A DNA stretch of 64,000 bases, taken from contig JAJDTL010000002.1 in the NCBI GenBank assembly GCA_022827195.1, positions 1-64,000 on the forward strand, in the 5' to 3' direction. The number at the start of each line of letters is the position of its first letter. Positions within the stretch are counted from its first letter, which is position 1. Position numbers and translations under genes: made by a program. The DNA comes from Caldilineaceae bacterium (GTDB lineage Bacteria > Chloroflexota > Anaerolineae > Caldilineales > Caldilineaceae). Below the pieces are notes generated by a model. It did not search any database and had not been told where the DNA came from. It saw only the letters and a list, made by a program, of their open reading frames with translations. Of this stretch, positions 1 to 8,937 are shown one piece after another.

Positions 1-5
1 GTCTC

Positions 6-34
6 TTGCCATTTCGGTGGTATGGGGCTATGAT
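6..34 (+). promoter_or_regulatory. sigma-70 promoter for the PRPP synthetase gene
   Basis: A -35 box TTGCCA (6-11) and a -10 box TATGAT (29-34) are separated by exactly 17 bp. The expected start of transcription near position 41 leaves a leader of about 58 nt before the GTG start at 99. Confidence 0.6.
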
Positions 35-98
35 ACACGCCGTCGGCAGAGATACCTTCAAGTGACTCTTCAGCACCCCAAGACAGGAGAGGTTTTTC

Positions 99-1049
99 GT
101 GTCGTATCACCCGTTACGCATTTTCAGCGGTTCTGCCCACAAGGAGCTGGCCCTGGAGATTGCCGATACTCTTGGGGTGGAACTCGGTCAGGCCACGACT
201 CGCCGTCTGCCGGACAGCGAGATACACGTGATGATCGATGAGGTCGTGCGCGATCAGGACATCTTTCTGGTCCAGTCCTGTTGCCAACCGGTGAATGATC
301 ATGTGATGGAGTTGATGCTGTATCTGGACGCATTCCGGCGAGCCAGCGCCCACAGTGTCAGCGTGGTCGTGCCCTATTTTCCGTATGCCCGTCAGGAGCG
401 GATGGCGCATGGCCGTGAGTCGGTCAGCGCGCGGGTGATCGCGAATATGCTGGAGATGATGGGAGCGCATCGCGTAATCTTTGTAGATATCCATGCGAGG
501 GCGATCCAGGGCTTTTTCAACATTCCTGTGGACCCGCTTTCTGCGCTGCCGATCCTGGCGGACTATTTTCGGCAGCCGGAGTGGGAGAACGCGGCCATTG
601 TGAGCCCTGACGTGGGCCGGGCCAGTTTGGCAGGCCGATACGCGCAGCTCCTGAATCTGCCGCTGGTGGTGATGCACAAGCGGCGCACGAGCGTCAGCGT
701 GACGGAAACGACGCACGTTGTCGGTGAGATCGCGGGGATCCGCCCGATCATCATCGACGATATTATGGCCGGCGGCAGCGTTCTCAAGCAGATCGACGCG
801 CTGTATGAAGCGGGCGCGGAGGGTACCGCGGCGTTTGCGGTTACGCACCCTGTGTTGCTGCCCTCTGCATTGGAGCATCTTGAGTCGGACGATCGCATCG
901 CCAAGCTGGTCGTCTCCAACACGCTTCCCGTCCCCCCCGAAAAACGTTCTGACAAGGTGGTCGTTCGGTCGATTGCGCCGATGCTGGCCGATATTATCAA
1001 TAGCATTCACCAGGGTCGAAGTATATCAAAGAAGCTTATACTCATGTAG
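99..1049 (+). CDS. prs: ribose-phosphate pyrophosphokinase (PRPP synthetase), divergent
   Basis: Would transfer pyrophosphate from ATP to ribose 5-phosphate, giving PRPP for nucleotide, histidine and tryptophan synthesis in the cytoplasm. The 316 residues match the family length. The N-terminal fold ([15 protein letters not shown]), the SPD segment and the catalytic KRR of the flexible loop are all present. The PRPP-binding loop, usually VDDxIDTGGT, reads [10 protein letters not shown]: one residue shorter, without the second acidic residue and the TGGT core. The GTG start is chosen because AGGAGAGG lies 6 nt upstream; the frame cannot reach the window edge without this start. It stands alone behind its own promoter. 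Family membership is clear, but with the altered loop it could be a second paralogue with reduced or different activity. Confidence 0.88.
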   Translation: MSYHPLRIFSGSAHKELALEIADTLGVELGQATTRRLPDSEIHVMIDEVVRDQDIFLVQSCCQPVNDHVMELMLYLDAFRRASAHSVSVVVPYFPYARQERMAHGRESVSARVIANMLEMMGAHRVIFVDIHARAIQGFFNIPVDPLSALPILADYFRQPEWENAAIVSPDVGRASLAGRYAQLLNLPLVVMHKRRTSVSVTETTHVVGEIAGIRPIIIDDIMAGGSVLKQIDALYEAGAEGTAAFAVTHPVLLPSALEHLESDDRIAKLVVSNTLPVPPEKRSDKVVVRSIAPMLADIINSIHQGRSISKKLILM

Positions 1050-1243
1050 AATGGCGTGTCCAGGGTTGCCCGCGTGCCCGGCCAATCGGTACCGGGAGGG
1101 CCGGGTAGGCTGAGAGCGGCTGACTGAAGTTGGTCACGGCAGGCGAATCTGTGGCGTCGCAAGTCGGGCCGGACACACATCACAGATTAGGGGTACCTTG
1201 AACTTCAGGGGGAACGGAGTAAGGGATACCCGGAGGACCGTAA

Positions 1244-2431
1244 ATGGAGACACTGCAACGTTCCTGGATTGACAGGTCTGATGAAGAAGAGAGCCAAACC
1301 TATGACGACACGAGTCTCGATCCGGACATAGTCGAAGATGAAGATATATATGTAGCGTCATACTCGCAGTTGATGTGGTGGCGATTTCGCAAGCACCGGA
1401 TGGCGGTACTCTCCGGATTTCTGGTAATCATCCTGTATGGGATCGCGGCATTTGCCGAGTTCGTGGCGCCGTACGACCCGGAGCAGTCGTTTGTGCAGTA
1501 CAAGTTTGTACCGCCGATGAATATACGGATTATCGATGCGGAAGGAAATCTACGCAGGCCGTTTGTATACAAGATTATCCGTGAGCGGGACCCCGAGACT
1601 TTGCGCAACATATACAAAGAGGACGAGACGGTAATTCATCCGATTCGTTTCTTTGTGCGCGGAACGGAATATGAGATGTGGGGCCAATTTCCCACGAATT
1701 GGCATCTCTACGGGTTGGACGTTCCGCATGAGGAGCAGGGGCTCTTTTTGATGGGCGCTGACCGGCTGGGGCGGGACCTGTTCTCGCGTCTGTGTTACGG
1801 GGCGCGAATTTCGCTGACGATTGGTCTGGTGAGCGTGGTAATCAGCCTGGTAATCGGCATTCTGCTCGGCGGCATTTCCGGCTTCTACGGCGGCGCGATT
1901 GACAATGCCATTCAGCGGCTGATCGAGTTCATTCGCTCGATTCCGGAGATTCCGCTGATTATGGCGCTGGCTGCGGCTCTGCCGGCGGACTGGCCGGTGG
2001 TGCGGCTATACTTTGGCGTAACGATATTGCTTTCGTTCGTGGGCTGGACGGGACTGGCGCGGGTGGTGCGCGGGCGTTTTCTGAGCATGAGAGAAGAGGA
2101 TTTTGTGATGGCGGCCCGCTTCTGCGGCTCGGGCGAGATGCGCATCATACTGCGTCACATGGTCCCTTCGTTCCTCAGCCACATTATCGCCTCCTTGACA
2201 TTGGCGATTCCGGGCATTATCCTGTCGGAAACTGGTCTGAGTTTCATTGGGTTGGGCTTAAGGGCGCCGGCAATCAGTTGGGGCGTGTTGTTGCAGGAGG
2301 CCCAGAATCTACGGTCGGTCGCGCTTGCGCCATGGGTATTGACCCCTGGTTTGGCGGTGGTACTGGCAGTATTAGCTTTCAATTTTCTCGGAGACGGCAT
2401 CCGCGATGCCGCCGATCCCTATGCCAAGTAG
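1244..2431 (+). CDS. ABC transporter permease, OppC/DppC family, with long extracytoplasmic insert
   Basis: Inner-membrane permease of an oligopeptide/oligosaccharide-type importer. The first membrane segment (about residues 55-75) is followed by APYDPE. Then comes an extra domain of roughly 75 residues before the usual TDRLGRD-like junction (here ADRLGRDLFSR) and the five-helix BPD_transp_1 domain. The EAA-type loop (ARVVRGRFLSMREEDFVMAAR) that docks on the ATPase is intact. At 395 residues it is about 100 longer than typical DppC. CGGAGGA precedes the ATG by 6 nt. It is followed by the OppD ATPase, but no OppB gene is on this strand. It closely resembles the permease at 8938-10119 along its whole length, insert included, so the two are paralogues. 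Confidence 0.9.
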   Translation: METLQRSWIDRSDEEESQTYDDTSLDPDIVEDEDIYVASYSQLMWWRFRKHRMAVLSGFLVIILYGIAAFAEFVAPYDPEQSFVQYKFVPPMNIRIIDAEGNLRRPFVYKIIRERDPETLRNIYKEDETVIHPIRFFVRGTEYEMWGQFPTNWHLYGLDVPHEEQGLFLMGADRLGRDLFSRLCYGARISLTIGLVSVVISLVIGILLGGISGFYGGAIDNAIQRLIEFIRSIPEIPLIMALAAALPADWPVVRLYFGVTILLSFVGWTGLARVVRGRFLSMREEDFVMAARFCGSGEMRIILRHMVPSFLSHIIASLTLAIPGIILSETGLSFIGLGLRAPAISWGVLLQEAQNLRSVALAPWVLTPGLAVVLAVLAFNFLGDGIRDAADPYAK

Positions 2432-2548
2432 GTCTGTGAGAAGGTCTTGTTCCTTCCGGAGGCAAGAAAGCCCAGGAATTGAGTAGGGCGTCCAGGAAGT
2501 CGGAACTGAATGAAGACTGCTTACACATAAACAGAACGGATTTCACCC

Positions 2549-3631
2549 ATGACAATTTCATCTTCGCAGATAGACAGAGTGGCCGACGCCAGCGGGTCCG
2601 CAGAATCCCGGGAGATGCTGCTGGAGGTAAAGGGACTGAAGACGCACTTTTTCCTGGCGCAGGGGATCGTGCGGGCATTGGAGGGCGTAGATTTCACGGT
2701 ACGTCGCGGCCAGACGGTCGGTCTGGTGGGTGAAAGCGGTTGCGGCAAATCGATTACGGCGCGTTCCATCATGGCAATTGTGCCCTCACCGGGACGTGTG
2801 GTCGAGGGGGAAGTCCTCTTCCACCTGCAGAATCAGGAGAACGGGAGCGTCACCGATCAGGTTGTAGATATGACCAAGATCGACGCGATGGGCGCGCAGG
2901 CGCGTTTCATTCGCGGCGGTGAGATCTCGATGGTGTTTCAGGAGCCGATGACTTCGCTCAGCCCTGTTCATACGATTGGGAATCAGATCATCGAGGCGAT
3001 TTTGCTGCACCAAGACGTGGACAAGGAGGAGGCGCGCGCGCAGGCGATCGACGTGCTGAACAAGGTGGGCATGCCGCAGCCGGAACGCACGATAGACCGC
3101 TATCCGCATCAGTTGAGCGGCGGTATGCGGCAGCGGGCGATGATTGCGATGGCGCTTTCGTGCCGGCCCAGCTTGTTGATTGCGGACGAGCCGACTACGG
3201 CGCTGGACGTGACGACCCAGGCCCAGATTCTGACGCTGATGCGTGAGCTGCAGGATGAGCTGGGGATGGCTATCATCTTTATCACGCACGACCTGGGTGT
3301 GATTGCGCAGATGGTCGACTATGTGGTGGTCATGTATCTGGGTGAAGTGGTGGAGATGGCTGACGTCGATACCATTTTCTATGATCCCAAGCATCCGTAT
3401 ACGCAGGCGCTGCTGCGCTCGATCCCGCTGTTGGGACGCAAGTCGGCCCAGGGGATTACCAGCCAGTTGACGGCGATTCGGGGCTCGGTACCGGACCCAT
3501 ATTCGATTCCGGAAGGTTGTCCGTTCCACCCGCGCTGCCGCAAGGCGATTGCCGGCGTGTGCGATACGCGCAATCCACCTTTACTGGAGCTGGAGGGCGG
3601 CCATATGGTCCGCTGTGTGCTGTACGAATAG
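2549..3631 (+). CDS. ABC transporter ATP-binding protein, OppD/DppD family
   Basis: Cytoplasmic ATPase that powers an Opp-type importer. It has Walker A GESGCGKS (about residue 61), signature LSGGMRQR, Walker B LLIADEPTTALD with the catalytic Glu, and the H-loop ITHDLG. The C-terminal oligo_HPY segment carries the CPFHPRC cysteine motif of this family. The 360 residues are slightly longer than usual because of an acidic insert before the Q-loop. It lies 117 nt after the permease, probably in one transcript, and is followed by a terminator-like hairpin at 3668-3688. Its natural partner, OppF, is found 15 kb away at 18735. Confidence 0.92.
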   Translation: MTISSSQIDRVADASGSAESREMLLEVKGLKTHFFLAQGIVRALEGVDFTVRRGQTVGLVGESGCGKSITARSIMAIVPSPGRVVEGEVLFHLQNQENGSVTDQVVDMTKIDAMGAQARFIRGGEISMVFQEPMTSLSPVHTIGNQIIEAILLHQDVDKEEARAQAIDVLNKVGMPQPERTIDRYPHQLSGGMRQRAMIAMALSCRPSLLIADEPTTALDVTTQAQILTLMRELQDELGMAIIFITHDLGVIAQMVDYVVVMYLGEVVEMADVDTIFYDPKHPYTQALLRSIPLLGRKSAQGITSQLTAIRGSVPDPYSIPEGCPFHPRCRKAIAGVCDTRNPPLLELEGGHMVRCVLYE

Positions 3632-3667
3632 CGGGCCAAATCCGATTATAGATAGGAATCTTTCCTG

Positions 3668-3692
3668 GAGGTCGCGCATCGCGACCTCTTTG
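3668..3692 (+). terminator. rho-independent terminator after the OppD gene
   Basis: GAGGTCGCG (3668-3676) and CGCGACCTC (3680-3688) form a perfect 9-bp stem with a 3-nt loop, followed by a short TTT. The weak T tract leaves partial read-through into the next gene possible. Confidence 0.55.
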
Positions 3693-3742
3693 CATTGCGC
3701 CACATCCAACCAAGAAAAGAAGACAATTGGAGTAATCGATTT

Positions 3743-6436
3743 ATGAGTACAGAGTTGGACGCTCAGCCGGCCGGGGAATCGAACGAGCCGGAGGCTGAGG
3801 GTCAGATTGCCTTGACGCCGGTCTGGCAGGAGTCCGCCCTGCAGGCCGGCTTTGTACATGACTGGCTGGTGGCGGGGCCGGTGGCAACGCCGATTGCGGA
3901 GGTTGGCGGTTATACTGGCCCGGACTACAAGAGCCGGATCGTCGCAGATGTAAGAGCTGCAGCCGCGGGAGAAGGAGATGGGCAGGCGGGGGCGCTCCCG
4001 GCGTCTGCTGAGAACTTTGCGGGCGCGTTGGAGCGTCACAACTTCGAGGCCGACCGGGATGAAACGAGGTGGCGCGTTGTACGCTGCCTTGACGACCACT
4101 TTGTGGACGTGTCCACTTTTCAGCATACGCCCCATTATTTGCAGACGTGGGCCTACTGTGTGCTGGACGTTCCCAGTGCAAGTGATTTGACTTTTGCCCT
4201 GACGACAAACGGCCCGGCGGACATCTGGGTGAACGGGGAACTGTGTCACCGGGTGGAGCATTTTCATCACCAGCTGCCGGAAACGGTCTCTTTCCCGGCG
4301 AAGTTGAAGGCGGGGCGGAATGAGGTTGGGGTCTGTTTCGAGGCGGTGGCGCTGCGGGAGTGCCCGTATGTGATGGCGCTGCAGGTGACGGACCAGGGGG
4401 ATGAGGGGAAGTCTCTCGATAGCTACCGTGTGCTGGTGCCCACATCGGTGCGGCCGGCGAGCAGGAGGCAGACGCTGGAGTCGATCTTCGACCAGGCATA
4501 CCTGGACCGAGACGTATACAGCCGTCATGCGAAGGTGACTGTGAGCTGGCCGGATGGGCAAGGGGTCACCGATGACTTTGCGCTGCGGTTGATGCGCAAG
4601 GGCGGGCGCATCTACAGCGAACACCACACGAAGGGCGAAAAGCGGGAAGAGGTGGTGCTGGGGACGGCGTTCCAGTTCCCGCAGGACGACTACGAGGTCT
4701 TTCTGTTCCCCAATCCCGAGCATTATTATGTCAATGACCTGCGCGTTGAAAGACGGATCGATGTTCACATCGTCGGCAACAACGAGTATTCCACCGAGCG
4801 CTACGGCACGTACCCGCAGAGGCGACGGGAGGCATTGCTAAATGCCGCGAGGCGCGGCGCGGAAGGCAACGTTTTTTCGGAGATCGCGGCGATGGAACTC
4901 GGCATGTGGGACAATCTCAATGAGCAGGTGATCCTGGACTGCATCGCTTCGATAAACGAGCGGGCGGATTGCAGCGACTTTGACCTGGTGGGTCTGCTGG
5001 GGATGGCGGGCCGCTATATTGAGGAGGAGGGGTTTCCGCAGGCGCTGGTCGAGCCGCTGCAGACCTGTTTTCTCAACTTCCGTTACTGGATGGACCAGCC
5101 GGGCGCGGATGCGATGTGCTTCTGGTCGGAGAATCATCAGATCCTCTTTCATACCTGTGAAATTCTGGCGGGGCAATTGTTGCCGGACGAGCTTTTCGCG
5201 AATGCCGGTCTGACGGGCAGTGAACACCGCGCCAAGGGTGAGGAGCGGGCACTTTCGTGGCTGCGCAAGCGGGCCGCGGGCGGTTTTCGGGAGTGGGACT
5301 CGAATACGTACTTCGAAGAGGACGTGCTGGCCCTCAGTCACCTGGTCGACCTGGCGGAGAACGACGACGTGCGTGAGCTGGCGGCGGTTGTTTTGGACAA
5401 GATGTTCTTTGGGCTGGCGGTCAACTCCTTCAAGGGGGTATTCGGCTCCAGCCACGGGCGCACGTATTCACGATTTATCAAGGATGGTTTTCGGGAGCCG
5501 ACGTCGGGCATCGGGCGGCTGCTGTGGGGCAAGGGGATCTTCAACCGGAGTATCCGGGGGATCGTGAGCCTGGCATGCGCGGTGAACTATCAGCTGCCGC
5601 CGGTTATCGAGGCGATTGCGATCGACCCGGCTGACGAGATTTGGAGCCGGGAGCGGCACGCGGGCCAGCTGGAGGCGTGGTGCGACCGGGAAGAGGGCAG
5701 CTGGGAGGTGAACAAGGTCACGTACAAGACGCCGGACTACATGCTGTGTTCGGCGCAGGATTACAGGCCGGGCGAATCCGGTTACCAGCAGCATATCTGG
5801 CAGGCTACCTTTTCGCCGGAGGCGGTTGTATTCGTTACCCACCCGCCGTGTCTCAGTGAGGACGGCTCTCACCGGCCCAACTTCTGGCATGGGAACGTCG
5901 TGCTGCCTCGGGCGGCCCAGTGGAAGGACCTGTTGGTTTCGGTCCACAGGCTGCCGGAGGATGACTGGCTGGGCTTTACGCACGCTTATTTCCCGATTTA
6001 TGCGTTTGACGGGCACGAGATACGGGAGGGTTGGGCGTGTGCCCGCGTCGGGGACGGTTATCTGGCGATGACTGCGTCAGCGGGTCTGACGCTCACCGAA
6101 ACGGGCCGGAGCGCGTATCGAGAGTTGCGGTCCTATGGGCAGAACAACATTTGGGTGGTGCAGATGGGGCGGGAGGAAACGGACGGCAGTTTTGCCGAAT
6201 TCGTGGAGAAGGTGACGGGGCTGGATGTCACGTTCGGGGAGGACAGCGTGCACATGACCAGCTTGCGGGGTGAGAGCATCGACTTTGGCTGGGAAGGGCC
6301 TCTGCTGGTCAACGAAAATGAGGAACCGACCAGCGGGTTCCTGCATTTCGACAATCCTTACTCCAGTACTGAATTGGGCTCGGAGAAGATGAGCATCCAG
6401 TTTATGGACCTGCTGATGCAGCTTGACTTTTCGTAA
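3743..6436 (+). CDS. large uncharacterised protein, possible carbohydrate-active enzyme
   Basis: I do not recognise a named family. The start is placed at the ATG at 3743, preceded by TTGGAGT, giving 897 residues; the upstream in-frame ATG at 3695 has no ribosome site. No signal peptide or membrane segment is visible, so the product looks cytoplasmic. The first ~230 residues look like two beta-sandwich modules (HDWLVAGPV near the N-terminus, then a stretch with ADIWVNGE typical of galactose-binding-like folds). The rest is rich in Trp, helices and loops, as in alpha/alpha-toroid glycan-active proteins (LSWLRKRAAGGFREWDSNTY; ALSHLVDLAEND). It sits between Opp transporter genes and close to a Gfo/Idh oxidoreductase and cupins, which fits intracellular processing of an imported glycoside. 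That role is an inference. Confidence 0.75.
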   Translation: MSTELDAQPAGESNEPEAEGQIALTPVWQESALQAGFVHDWLVAGPVATPIAEVGGYTGPDYKSRIVADVRAAAAGEGDGQAGALPASAENFAGALERHNFEADRDETRWRVVRCLDDHFVDVSTFQHTPHYLQTWAYCVLDVPSASDLTFALTTNGPADIWVNGELCHRVEHFHHQLPETVSFPAKLKAGRNEVGVCFEAVALRECPYVMALQVTDQGDEGKSLDSYRVLVPTSVRPASRRQTLESIFDQAYLDRDVYSRHAKVTVSWPDGQGVTDDFALRLMRKGGRIYSEHHTKGEKREEVVLGTAFQFPQDDYEVFLFPNPEHYYVNDLRVERRIDVHIVGNNEYSTERYGTYPQRRREALLNAARRGAEGNVFSEIAAMELGMWDNLNEQVILDCIASINERADCSDFDLVGLLGMAGRYIEEEGFPQALVEPLQTCFLNFRYWMDQPGADAMCFWSENHQILFHTCEILAGQLLPDELFANAGLTGSEHRAKGEERALSWLRKRAAGGFREWDSNTYFEEDVLALSHLVDLAENDDVRELAAVVLDKMFFGLAVNSFKGVFGSSHGRTYSRFIKDGFREPTSGIGRLLWGKGIFNRSIRGIVSLACAVNYQLPPVIEAIAIDPADEIWSRERHAGQLEAWCDREEGSWEVNKVTYKTPDYMLCSAQDYRPGESGYQQHIWQATFSPEAVVFVTHPPCLSEDGSHRPNFWHGNVVLPRAAQWKDLLVSVHRLPEDDWLGFTHAYFPIYAFDGHEIREGWACARVGDGYLAMTASAGLTLTETGRSAYRELRSYGQNNIWVVQMGREETDGSFAEFVEKVTGLDVTFGEDSVHMTSLRGESIDFGWEGPLLVNENEEPTSGFLHFDNPYSSTELGSEKMSIQFMDLLMQLDFS

Positions 6437-6443
6437 GACGAAA

Positions 6444-6480
6444 AAGACGCAAAGGAAGGTTCCTTTGCGTCTTATGTTTT
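6444..6480. terminator. bidirectional terminator hairpin
   Basis: A 14-bp perfect inverted repeat (6444-6457 and 6460-6473), A-rich before and T-rich after, lies between the convergent genes ending at 6436 (plus) and 6542 (minus). It can serve both. Confidence 0.75.
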
Positions 6481-6541
6481 ACACATGCTCCTGATGAAGT
6501 GCCGATGTCCACGCCTTAGCAGATTGAGCGGCAATGTCGCT

Positions 6542-6856
6542 CTAAGATGGGCGCAGTAGTTTCAGATCCTGGCGCAGTTCGTCGAGAGTGTAGCTCGGCG
6601 GGGCGCCCCTACGACGCACTTCATCCATGATATCGTAAAGAGACATACTTGCCAGTTCAGCGGCGCGTGCCTTTGTGATTTCGCCGCGTATGCAGGCAGC
6701 AATTGCGTCGTCCGCTTTCCACCGCTGAATCGCCTCCGAAAGCATTTTCCTCGCAAGCGCAGTCCGATCTGTTTTCTCTTTGCTGGCAATTTCATCCAGT
6801 CCCTGGACAATGTGTTCGGGGACTTGCAGATTCAGTTGACGCACTTTTTCGCTCAT
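6542..6856 (-). CDS. UPF0175-like protein with N-terminal ribbon-helix-helix, likely orphan antitoxin
   Basis: The 104-residue protein has two parts. Residues 1-50 resemble a ribbon-helix-helix DNA-binding domain (LNLQVPEHIVQGLDEIA). Residues 55-104 match the UPF0175 pattern (TKARAAELASMSLYDIMDEV, then a Pro-rich turn and DELRQDL). UPF0175 proteins are usually antitoxins paired with DUF3368/PIN toxins. No toxin gene is adjacent: the downstream side is the terminator at 6444-6480 and the upstream neighbour is a cupin. It may be a solitary remnant or a transcriptional regulator of the cupin. Confidence 0.7.
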   Translation of the reverse strand: MSEKVRQLNLQVPEHIVQGLDEIASKEKTDRTALARKMLSEAIQRWKADDAIAACIRGEITKARAAELASMSLYDIMDEVRRRGAPPSYTLDELRQDLKLLRPS

Positions 6857-6911
6857 AGTGCCTGGATTCTACACCGACTGACGCTGCAGTGCCCAAAGAC
6901 CGACGACATCG

Positions 6912-7226
6912 TCAATCGCCTTCTTCGGGGCGGATGATGACCATGTAGCGCATGGGGGCCTGGCTGGTGTTGATGAGGCCGTGCAGCTTGTGCGGGTCGA
7001 AGACAACTGCTTCGTTGGCGCGCAGTGGATGGCGTTCGCCGTCGATTTCCAGCGTTCCCTCTCCTTCAATCATATAGAAGGCCTCGAAGCCCCCGTGCCT
7101 GTGAGGGGGGTGGGAGCGCTGTCCGGCTTCGACTTCCGAGATGTGGACGCGCAAGGGTTCACCTTCCACGTCGGCGTCGAGAAGATAGCGGGATATTCCC
7201 TTCTTTTCAATATCCAGGAACTGCAC
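6912..7226 (-). CDS. cupin-domain protein
   Basis: A single small beta-barrel cupin of 104 residues. Motif 1 is HPPHRHGGFEAFYMIEGEG with the expected two His and a Glu as metal ligands; motif 2 is around PHKLHGLIN. It starts with GTG, preceded by GGAAAGGAAG. It lies directly downstream of the Gfo/Idh gene on the same strand, 71 nt away, so the two are probably cotranscribed. Small cupins of this kind are often sugar isomerases or metal-dependent binding proteins; the substrate cannot be read from sequence. Confidence 0.82.
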   Translation of the reverse strand: MQFLDIEKKGISRYLLDADVEGEPLRVHISEVEAGQRSHPPHRHGGFEAFYMIEGEGTLEIDGERHPLRANEAVVFDPHKLHGLINTSQAPMRYMVIIRPEEGD

Positions 7227-7297
7227 GGTTCACTTCCTTTCCGCAAAGCCGGTAATATGCTGCGGCTGTTTGCTGGTACTTTTGCGCCAGTTCGTGC

Positions 7298-8500
7298 TTA
7301 GCGGCGCGGGTAGAAGACATCGAGCAGCGGTTCGATGTCGGTATAGTCGTAGCCGTAGGTCTCTTTGAAGCGTTCCTGAATCTGCTCCTCGGCCTTTGAG
7401 GGGGAGCGCAGGGGGAAGTCCAGGGGCTGCTTGTTCATGAGGGCGGATTCTGAGGCGGCCAGGGTCATTTCCTGGTCGAGGCGGGCTTCCTGGACGCCGT
7501 AGGTGGGTTCGATGTCGTGAAGGACGGCGTTGGCGATGCTCATGAACTGGTCGGCCATGTCGACGCCGCGGCCGTTGTTTTCGCCGACGCCGAGATGGGC
7601 GTAGGGGTTCTGCCAGACGATCTCCTGGTCGGGCAGCTGCAGGCTGATGCTTTCAAGGATCTGGCGGCCTTCGACTTCGATGAAGGCGCGCTGGGGTTCG
7701 TAGGGGACGCCGCTGGCGCCGCTCTGGTAGGTTGCGGGGTCGGTGAAGTAGACGGTTTCTCCGACGATGGCGCCGCGGGTGCCGTCGATCTGGGAGATGC
7801 CGACCATTTTTCGGCCCAGAGAGCGGGCGTGGATGACGTTTGAGTAGATCATGGTGGCGGCGGCGCCGTTCTCGAATTCCAGGAAGCTGGTGGTGCAGTT
7901 TTCCTGGGAGTGGTGGCGCTTCATGCGGTCGATGATGGGCACGACGTCGGTCACGTGGGTGATGCCGAGGATCGACTTGGGAGGGCTGTTGGCGAGGAGG
8001 CGCAACATGCTCATGCCGTGGTAGCCGCCCTCGTAGAAGATGCGGTAGATGCGGCCGACTTCGCCGATGATACCGGAGTCGATCACTTTGGCCTGGAAGC
8101 GGGCCATGGGGACGCGGTGGTAGTTCTCGGCGACCTCCAGTTTGACGTTGTTGCGTTCGGCGGCCTCGATCATCATGTCGGTCATGGGGCGGGTGACGGC
8201 GACGGGCGTTTCGACGATAATGTTGATGCCATGCTCTGCGAGGTAGCAGCAGATGGGATGGTGGGCATCGCCGGGGACGACGACGTCGACGACATCCAAC
8301 TTCTCGCCGGCCACCAGGTCGCGCACGCTGGTGTAGGTGTTGACGCCGTACTCGGCGGCGACTTCGCGCAGGACCTCCTCCTCCTTGTCGCAGACAGCGA
8401 CGAATTCGAATACGTCATTCAGTCTTGGATAGATTGGCAGGTGCCCACCGCGGCCGCGGCGGCCCAGACCGATCAGGGCCAACTTTAATTTGCGTGGCAT
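7298..8500 (-). CDS. Gfo/Idh/MocA family oxidoreductase
   Basis: NAD(P)-dependent dehydrogenase of sugars, inositols or amino-sugar derivatives. The N-terminal Rossmann fold has GLGRRG at residues 11-16, and the C-terminal alpha/beta domain follows. In most members the nucleotide domain ends in an EKP motif whose Lys is catalytic; here residues 97-99 read ETP, so the Lys is lost. The 400 residues match the family. It lies between two cupin genes, downstream of the Opp permeases, all on the minus strand. This context supports sugar-derivative metabolism of the imported substrate. Confidence 0.88.
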   Translation of the reverse strand: MPRKLKLALIGLGRRGRGGHLPIYPRLNDVFEFVAVCDKEEEVLREVAAEYGVNTYTSVRDLVAGEKLDVVDVVVPGDAHHPICCYLAEHGINIIVETPVAVTRPMTDMMIEAAERNNVKLEVAENYHRVPMARFQAKVIDSGIIGEVGRIYRIFYEGGYHGMSMLRLLANSPPKSILGITHVTDVVPIIDRMKRHHSQENCTTSFLEFENGAAATMIYSNVIHARSLGRKMVGISQIDGTRGAIVGETVYFTDPATYQSGASGVPYEPQRAFIEVEGRQILESISLQLPDQEIVWQNPYAHLGVGENNGRGVDMADQFMSIANAVLHDIEPTYGVQEARLDQEMTLAASESALMNKQPLDFPLRSPSKAEEQIQERFKETYGYDYTDIEPLLDVFYPRR

Positions 8501-8552
8501 CGTTTTCGTTTCCTTTGTCGGTGCGGGGATTGGGTGTTCCGGGTAGGCGAGG

Positions 8553-8846
8553 TTAGCCGAAGCAGATCCAGCGGACCCAGTTGTCGGCGCGCAGGCTGTG
8601 GTCTGTCCAGGGGGCGAGCAGGATGAGGTCGGTGGGGCCGACGGTGGTGCTGTCGCCGTCGATGGTGACGGTGGCCTCGCCCTCGAGGATGTACCAGAAG
8701 CGGCGTTCCCCGTGTTTCTCCGGCAGGAATGGGTTGGCGGGCGTTGTGATACGGACGGCGAAGTGGTCGATCTGGTCCTGTTCTTCGCGGATCTCGTAGC
8801 CTTTGCGGTTGTTGAGTTCGGGGATGGCGTTGCCTTTGATGATCAT
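8553..8846 (-). CDS. cupin-domain protein
   Basis: A 97-residue single cupin: KHGERRFWYILEGEATVTID forms motif 1, with one His instead of the usual pair, and PWTDHSLRA forms motif 2. It is encoded between the OppC permease (8938) and the Gfo/Idh gene (8500) on the same strand, most likely in one operon. It is a different subtype from the cupin at 6912-7226. Its role could be binding or isomerising the transported sugar; this is inferred only from context. Confidence 0.78.
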   Translation of the reverse strand: MIIKGNAIPELNNRKGYEIREEQDQIDHFAVRITTPANPFLPEKHGERRFWYILEGEATVTIDGDSTTVGPTDLILLAPWTDHSLRADNWVRWICFG

Positions 8847-8937
8847 GGGTGTGAAACCTGTAGTTTTTAGTAGGCAGTTTTTAGTTTTTAGTCACTGCCG
8901 CTGGCGCCCGCTCAATTCGAAAAGCTAACTACGTCGG

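Noticed and set aside
3695..3742. Earlier in-frame ATG for the 897-residue protein
   Set aside because: No ribosome site before it, and the segment follows the terminator hairpin directly; the ATG at 3743 has TTGGAGT.
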